Part shown: piece after piece, positions 58,767 through 64,000 of the stretch | How positions within the stretch are numbered: the first letter of the stretch is position 1 | Layout of the letters: every line of letters begins with the position of its first letter | The notes under the pieces: model-generated | Told to the model about the DNA's origin: nothing | The model's input: only the letters and a program-made list of their open reading frames with translations | The model's database searches: none | From: Paenibacillus periandrae | GTDB lineage: Bacteria; Bacillota; Bacilli; Paenibacillales; NBRC-103111 | Length of the DNA: 64,000 nt | Direction of reading: 5' to 3' | Assembly (NCBI RefSeq): GCF_022458865.1 | Contig: NZ_JAJNMU010000002.1 | Location: 248,001-312,000, forward strand | Program-made: the position numbers and the translations under genes

Positions 58767-61285
58767 TCAATTAAGCTTTTTGATTAATATTGCTGCACCT
58801 ACTGACGGAGCTAGCGCCAAGGTCATAGTAACCGCTGAATTATTGCGTAGAGTAATTACATCTCCAGCAGCCAAACTCAATAATACGTTCCCTTCAGTCT
58901 GATCTGCATTATTAAGAATCGGAATAGTCGTACTCGTATTCACAGTTCCATTAACAGCTATGGCAATCGCCGCTCCTATTCCAGCAGTTGTGCTCGCCCA
59001 GTATTTTATTTCATAGACCCCACTTGTAGGCACAGTGATTCCAGTAGTGCCAATAGTATGGATAGTCCCTAGAAAAGGTCCATTATTGGAAAATGGTACG
59101 TCTGCTCCTCCAAAAACATCTTTATCTATTATTGTAGCAAAATTATAAGAATAACCATATGAGCTTATTCCCGTTCCTGCTGCTCCTGTAGCCCCGGTTA
59201 CGCCTGCTGCTCCTGTAGCTCCAGTTACTCCTGCAAAGCCTGTGGCTCCTGTTACACCCATGCCAGTAGCTCCAGTTACTCCTGTGGCTCCAGTTACTCC
59301 CGCTGCTCCTGTAGCTCCAGTTACTCCCGCTGCTCCTGTAGCTCCCGTTACTCCCGCTGCTCCTGTAGCTCCCGTTACTCCCGCTGCTCCTGTAGCTCCC
59401 GTTACTCCCGCTGCTCCTGTCACTCCAGTCACACCCGCTGCTCCTGTCGCTCCCGTTACTCCCGCTGCTCCTGTCGCTCCCGTTACTCCCGCTGCTCCTG
59501 TCGCTCCAGTTACTCCAAATGCTCCTGTGGCTCCGGTCACGCCGGTAGCTCCCGTTACACCTGCGCCGGTTGCTCCTGTAGCTCCGGTCACGCCATCTGC
59601 TCCTGTGGCTCCGGTTACGCCAAATGCTCCGGTTGCTCCTGTCACGCCTGTGGCCCCCGTTACACCTGCGCCGGTTGCTCCTGTAGCTCCCGTTACGCCA
59701 TCTGCTCCTACAGCTCCGATTGCGCCCACTGCTCCTGTAGCTCCCGTCACGCCTGTGGCTCCTGTTGCACCCACTCCTGGGCCCGTTGCACCCACTGCTC
59801 CTGTCGCCCCGGTCACTCCAACGCCGGTTGCTCCTGTAGCTCCCGTTACGCCGGTTGCTCCTGTTGCGCCCACTCCTGGGCCCGTTGCACCCATTGCTCC
59901 TGTCGCACCTGTAGCTCCTGTAGCTCCTGTAGCTCCTGTAGCTCCAGCGTCTCCCTGTGCCCCAGCCGACGCTACCAAGGTGTAACTTGCCGTATCAATG
60001 GTAGGTGTGCCAGTCGGATTTGCTGCTTTTACAATATAGGTGCTGCCATTATAAAACACGGTTTGGCCTACTGCATACCCTGGAGCCGCTGTTTCATCAT
60101 AAGCTACAATTCCTCCAAGGCCAGCTCCCGTTGCCCCAGTAGGACCAACAGCTCCGTCGCTTCCTCTTGAACCTGAAGATCCAGAAGCCCCTGTATCACC
60201 CTTTTCGCCTTTTTCACCCTTTTCGCCTGGATCACCTTTATCGCCTTTGTCGCCTTTAAGACCTGGTTCTCCATTTTTAGGCGGGTCTGTTACAACTGCT
60301 GTGCCTGGAGGAGTCGGAGCTTCCGTCACTTCAACAAAATAAGCGGTAGTTCCACTGTATACGACCGTAACGTCCTGCCCTGCCTTAATGGTTGAACCCG
60401 GTCCACTTGAGCCAAATACTACAGCTTTAGGATCCAAAGTAAGCTGCTGGGTCACGCCACTTTTGTTTACAAGGCTAATGCTGCTGCTGGATAAGCTGAC
60501 CACATTCCCCTTCATGATACGATCTGTTTTGTCCCCTAGAAGCATTTCCATCTTGGCCAGGATCGTGGCTACCTGGGCACGAGTAAGTGTGTCCTTCGGT
60601 TTGAAGGTATTATCAGGAAAACCATTAATAATGTTCAGCTTTACACCAGCATTTACATATCCAAGCACAGCCGGCGAAATGTTAGCATTATCTGCGAATA
60701 TCGATTTGGTAGTGGATAGGGCTGTTGCATCAAATTGTTTTCCTAATGTACGGACAAGCAGCTTGGTGACCCACTCGCGCGTTGCAGTTGCTGCCCCCCA
60801 TGATCCGTTAGGCGTTGCACTCTCTTCACCAGGTATAATTAAACCTTTATCGATAGCCAGCAGCACCCAATCGCGTGCCCATGCATCTGTGGTTAGTGTC
60901 AAGTTCCCGGCCTGGACTGAAGGGTTCTCAATACCCAGAAAACGGATTGCCATTGACACAGCCTCTTGATGGCTCACTGGGCTATCCGGATTAAATTTCC
61001 CGATATCATCACCTACTGTAAATCCCAAAGCGGCAACCTTCGTAATATACTTGTAAGCCCAAGAGCTTGTATCCACATCATTAAAAGACGTACCCGCGGT
61101 AGCTGCATGAGCAATACCCGTTGCAATAAGCTGAACATCCGTAATAGCACCTGCCACCAGATTGCCTGCAAGAGCTACTGTCGAAACCTGTATGACTTTG
61201 TGTTTTAAGCTTTTGTCCCTATTTTCCTTTTGTATTGCTTCATCGCTTTACGTATTGATTTTTCAACATCCTTGTGATTACTCAT
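58767..61285 (-). CDS. SLH-anchored collagen-like surface protein, frameshifted near the 5' end
   Basis: The long open frame codes for a signal-peptide-like hydrophobic segment, three SLH domains (about residues 20-205 of the open frame, with [20 protein letters not shown] and [20 protein letters not shown]), a small linker domain, a Gly-X-Y tract ([20 protein letters not shown]), an inserted domain ([19 protein letters not shown]), a long [10 protein letters not shown] collagen-like region and a C-terminal jelly-roll resembling the BclA/C1q-like domain ([30 protein letters not shown]). The first good start, ATG at 61285 with GGAGG seven bases upstream, opens a different frame ([20 protein letters not shown]...) that stops at 61205. 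A single-base gain near 61208 would restore one continuous protein. Anchored to the cell wall by SLH; probably glycosylated on Thr. Confidence 0.8.
59160..59960. repeat. Collagen-like coding repeats, mostly 27-bp and 9-bp units
   Basis: Repeating Gly-X-Y codons dominated by G-A-T and G-V-T triplets, with a 9-residue unit GVTGATGAA repeated many times in tandem (27 bp). Within-array copies differ only by synonymous changes. Slippage or recombination is expected to change the tract length. Confidence 0.9.
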
Positions 61286-61484
61286 TTCTCATCCTCCAAT
61301 ATGGTTAATAGCCTCTAAATAATAATTAGTTCAAATGGGATAAAGGTTTCCCGGACCATTTAAACTGTCCTACTTTTTACAATAACTCGACCAACTTCCC
61401 AGCCGTAGCAGCGAAATATCCGTCCACTTGGTGCCTACTATTATCAGAGAAAACTCAAATCACCCTCCCCAATATGAAATCTTC

Positions 61485-63314
61485 CTATGCTAAACCCAAG
61501 CCTTTGAAATAGGCACGGTTCCCGACCACGCTCGGCTCATTTGGAACAAATCCAGCCGCAATTTCATTATGCCGGTATGCCAGTTCTCGCTGCCCCAGCC
61601 TGTCGTAGCAAACACAAAGCTGTAAATGTGGCACCCAAGTCCAGTTGGAATGCTGCAAAATCGCAAAGCTATCCGTAGGTTTCTTAAGCTCCGTCGCCAG
61701 CTCGTACCAAAATATGGCGTCTTCAAATTTTTCTTCTTTTATATGAAGATATCCAAGCCGACAACAGATTTCCGCACGCGGTAACGCGTACACAAACGAT
61801 TGCAGTGCCTTGGCTTTCGCTTCATTTATGGACCCCAGCTCTGCTGCACAATCTGCTGCACGGCCGCAGGCTCTTATCCGGTCCTCCACCCAGCCGTCAG
61901 GACGCTGCAAGAACTGATCATATTTGTCCAACGCACGTTCCCACAGTCCGTGATCAGCAAGCTCATTCCCGTAATAGAACAGATCACGCGATGTGAACGA
62001 TTCACCCGTTGCTTCGTGGTTCTCATAAATATGCAAATTGCGATCGGAGTTGCCGTGCATCCTGTCATGGGTAACATTAATATCTGCATAATGTATGTTT
62101 CCCGCTACCTGTAAATATTCGTGGACAAACCCGATCCATTGAAAACGCTTCTCACGCTTGACCAAACGATTTCTACGCAGGCTAGTCATCACATTTCCAT
62201 ATTCATCACGAGCGAGAATATAGTTCATGGATACGGAATCGACAGTCCATTCAAGTCCGGCAAGAAGCTCTTTAAATTTCTCAGCATCCGCAGGCAAAAT
62301 CACATCATCTGCGTCCAGCCATAATATATATTCCTGTGTGGCTTGGCTGAAGGCATAATTTCGTGCTTTGGAAAAATCGTTAACCCAGACAAATTCAAAT
62401 ACGCGGTCTGTGTATTTTCGTGCAATCTGCTTCGTTTGGTCCTCCGAGCCCGTATCGACGATAATAATTTCATCAACCAAATCACTGACACTGGACAAAC
62501 ATCGATCAAGGGTTTGCTCTTCATTTTTGACAATCATACAAAGGCTTACCGTTATCTTATTCTTCCATTTAAGCAAAGCCTGTGAAATATCCAAGCCCCA
62601 TTTTTGAGCTGCCTTCACTTTATTCTCATGAAGAAGCTTACCGTACCAGTAAGGATCATCCGGAAACAAATCTGGAGGCTGTTGATAGCGGACAAAACAA
62701 TCCTTGGGTATATACAAACTATAACCAGCCTGCATGGCACGATAACAATAATCATCATCCTCGAATGATTCCAAGCCGAACCGTTCATCAAATCCGCCTA
62801 GTTTGTCGTATGCACTCTTACGGACAGCAAGCATTTGGCTAAGAAGCCGTGTCACTCTCTGGGTCTGGCCTGCATGCTCCGCAATGAATGCACGAGCAAC
62901 AACACTTAACTGCTCGATGCTGTTGATAGGCACGGGAATCGATACATGCTGGGCTCCACTGACGCCATTACTCATGGGTCCAACCATTGCCGCATCAGGG
63001 TACTGTTTTAAACAACTAGTCAATGACTTCAACCAGCCCTTGGACAGGGTCATATGATCGCGCAGAAAAACAAGCAAATCGCCTTTGGCCTGGGCTGCTC
63101 CAAGGTTATAACCCGCAGCAACACCGATTCGTTCTTGAGAGGTAAGCGTTATAATACCCTTCTTGTCCATACTCAGCAATTTGTCAATTTCATTCGAGCC
63201 ACCATCATTGATCACAATTAATTCGTAGGTTCCAGATGTAGATCGCCGAATGCTCGCAAGACATTGTTTAACCATGCTACTATGCTGAGCTAACAATATA
63301 ATACTGGTCTTCAT
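61485..63314 (-). CDS. Two-domain GT2 glycosyltransferase with TPR tail
   Basis: A 609-residue protein. Domain 1 (about 1-225) is a GT2 fold (SIILLAQHSSMVKQCLASI, VINDGGSNE, GVAAGYNLGAAQ, GGFDERFGLESFEDDDYCYR). Domain 2 (about 255-440) is a second GT2 fold of the TPR-associated class (SLCMIVKNEEQTLDRCLSSV, VDTGSEDQT, YILWLDADDVI). The remainder (about 460-609) is TPR-like, ending in VPHLQLCVCYDRLGQRELAYRHNEIAA. The ATG at 63314 follows GGAGG by five bases. Domain 1 and TPR match the plus-strand gene at 52908. It lies upstream of the SLH/collagen gene on the same strand, which makes that protein a plausible acceptor. Confidence 0.87.
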   Translation of the reverse strand: MKTSIILLAQHSSMVKQCLASIRRSTSGTYELIVINDGGSNEIDKLLSMDKKGIITLTSQERIGVAAGYNLGAAQAKGDLLVFLRDHMTLSKGWLKSLTSCLKQYPDAAMVGPMSNGVSGAQHVSIPVPINSIEQLSVVARAFIAEHAGQTQRVTRLLSQMLAVRKSAYDKLGGFDERFGLESFEDDDYCYRAMQAGYSLYIPKDCFVRYQQPPDLFPDDPYWYGKLLHENKVKAAQKWGLDISQALLKWKNKITVSLCMIVKNEEQTLDRCLSSVSDLVDEIIIVDTGSEDQTKQIARKYTDRVFEFVWVNDFSKARNYAFSQATQEYILWLDADDVILPADAEKFKELLAGLEWTVDSVSMNYILARDEYGNVMTSLRRNRLVKREKRFQWIGFVHEYLQVAGNIHYADINVTHDRMHGNSDRNLHIYENHEATGESFTSRDLFYYGNELADHGLWERALDKYDQFLQRPDGWVEDRIRACGRAADCAAELGSINEAKAKALQSFVYALPRAEICCRLGYLHIKEEKFEDAIFWYELATELKKPTDSFAILQHSNWTWVPHLQLCVCYDRLGQRELAYRHNEIAAGFVPNEPSVVGNRAYFKGLGLA

Positions 63315-63408
63315 TGCAGCCTCCATATTGAAAAGTAAATGTACTGGATTAAAGCGATTTCCAACAAAACTTGACCTTGATCACTGGTTCTGGCTGAGGG
63401 ACTCCCTT

Positions 63409-64000
63409 TTAATTTCCATGCTTTTTGTTATGTGTAATGCAAATATCAGCTTGCACTATGTTTCCTTTTACGTCCAAATATTGATTTACTGCGTCTACCC
63501 ACTTATAATCTCGCTCACGCTTAACAAGACGATTCGTACGTGAGCTCGGCGTCGTATTACTGTTCTCCCCGAAGCTATAATGGTCATACATCGCTACGGA
63601 ATCTGTATTCCACCCCATATGAGACAACATATATTTAAATTTATCTGCATCCGTTGGAAGAACAACTTCTTCTGCTTCCAGCCATAGTATGTATGTCTGA
63701 GTAGCCAGGCTGAAGCATAAGTTTCTTGCATTGACCAAATCAGGGGTCCCTTCATATTCCACAACAAAGCCTGTAAATCTTAATGCAATCTCTTTGGTGC
63801 GGTCTGTAGACCCTATATCGACAATAACAATTTCATCGACCCATTCACTAACACTTAACAGGCATTCCTCTAACGTTGCTTCGTTATTCTTAACGACCAT
63901 ACATAAGCTAACCGTAACAGGCTGTTTCCAATTTAATAGTGCTGCTGTAAGGTCAAATCCCCATTTCTCCCTTGCAACGGCTTTGTTATGTTCCATCTGT
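63409..64000 (-). CDS. GT2 glycosyltransferase, partial (5' end outside window) and lacking the TPR tail
   Basis: About 197 residues are visible and the open frame continues past the right edge. The visible part aligns with domain 2 of the downstream gene: KWGFDLTAALLNWKQPVTVSLCMVVKNNEATLEECL, IVDIGSTDRTKEIA, YILWLEAEEVVLP, SSRTNRLVKRERDYKWVDAV and ITHNKKHGN. Where the paralogue reads HDRMHGN and continues into the TPR region, this gene has a stop codon. The catalytic-type DxD region reads LEAEEVV (paralogue LDADDVI), so activity of this domain is doubtful. It may be a decaying duplicate. Confidence 0.75.
   Translation of the reverse strand, partial: QMEHNKAVAREKWGFDLTAALLNWKQPVTVSLCMVVKNNEATLEECLLSVSEWVDEIVIVDIGSTDRTKEIALRFTGFVVEYEGTPDLVNARNLCFSLATQTYILWLEAEEVVLPTDADKFKYMLSHMGWNTDSVAMYDHYSFGENSNTTPSSRTNRLVKRERDYKWVDAVNQYLDVKGNIVQADICITHNKKHGN

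Noticed and set aside
59242..59985. 247-codon Pro/Val/Ala-rich frame (APVTPVAPV...) on the plus strand
   Set aside because: It is the mirror of the Gly-X-Y codon repeats on the minus strand; such frames stay open because of the repeat periodicity.

Overview
The window reads as a chromosomal segment of an endospore-forming Gram-positive bacterium of the Bacillales, most likely Paenibacillaceae (a Paenibacillus-like genome). The signs are the gene order ysoA-like / tig / clpP / clpX, the gerM-rph-rdgB block, an H-type small acid-soluble spore protein behind a sigma-G-type promoter, an S-layer-homology surface protein, a TnrA-like nitrogen regulator and strong GGAGG ribosome binding sites. No tRNA, rRNA, CRISPR array, prophage or intact insertion sequence was seen.

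Layout. 1-13 kb is housekeeping: ClpX (partial), ClpP, trigger factor, a YsoA-like protein, asparagine synthetase, RdgB, RNase PH, GerM, a PAS-GGDEF cyclase, PgpA, a metallo-hydrolase and a methyltransferase. 13-17.6 kb holds a ROK protein, a formylglycine-generating enzyme and a Na+/H+ antiporter, followed by a 171-bp MITE-like palindrome. 17.9-24.1 kb is a DNA-repair island: two coupled DGQHR (DndB-like) genes, a stand-alone LigD-type polymerase and Ku on the minus strand behind a sigma-G-like promoter, and a divergent stand-alone ATP-dependent ligase with endonuclease IV. 24.2-31 kb has a His-rich small protein, an operon MATE / cupin / Gfo-Idh-MocA / GH31, an arylamine N-acetyltransferase and SspH. 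31-43.1 kb is one long minus-strand catabolic operon: ROK regulator, an Fe3+/aminoethylphosphonate-type ABC importer, a secreted PIG-L deacetylase with NEW3 domains, a creatininase-like hydrolase, an argininosuccinate-lyase-like enzyme, a BadF-type kinase and a second PIG-L deacetylase. Its promoter is near-consensus and carries an embedded cre site.

43.5-50.2 kb has a GNAT acetyltransferase, a MerR-like coiled-coil protein built on 44-residue repeats, a compact Tat cassette (TatA, TatC, a twin-arginine flavin amine oxidase, an exported RidA protein, a TnrA-like regulator and a perfect TnrA box) and two tandem paralogous small membrane proteins. 50.5-52.7 kb is SecDF. 52.9-64 kb is a cell-surface island: four GT2-type glycosyltransferases, three of them with a shared TPR tail, a methyltransferase, a secreted seven-blade RCC1 protein and an SLH/collagen-like protein whose 5' end is frameshifted.

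Most promising for new biology: the DGQHR pair beside split NHEJ genes, the self-contained Tat/amine-oxidase nitrogen cassette, the catabolic operon of unknown substrate, and the collagen-like glycoprotein island. All functional assignments come from reading motifs and context; no database search was run.
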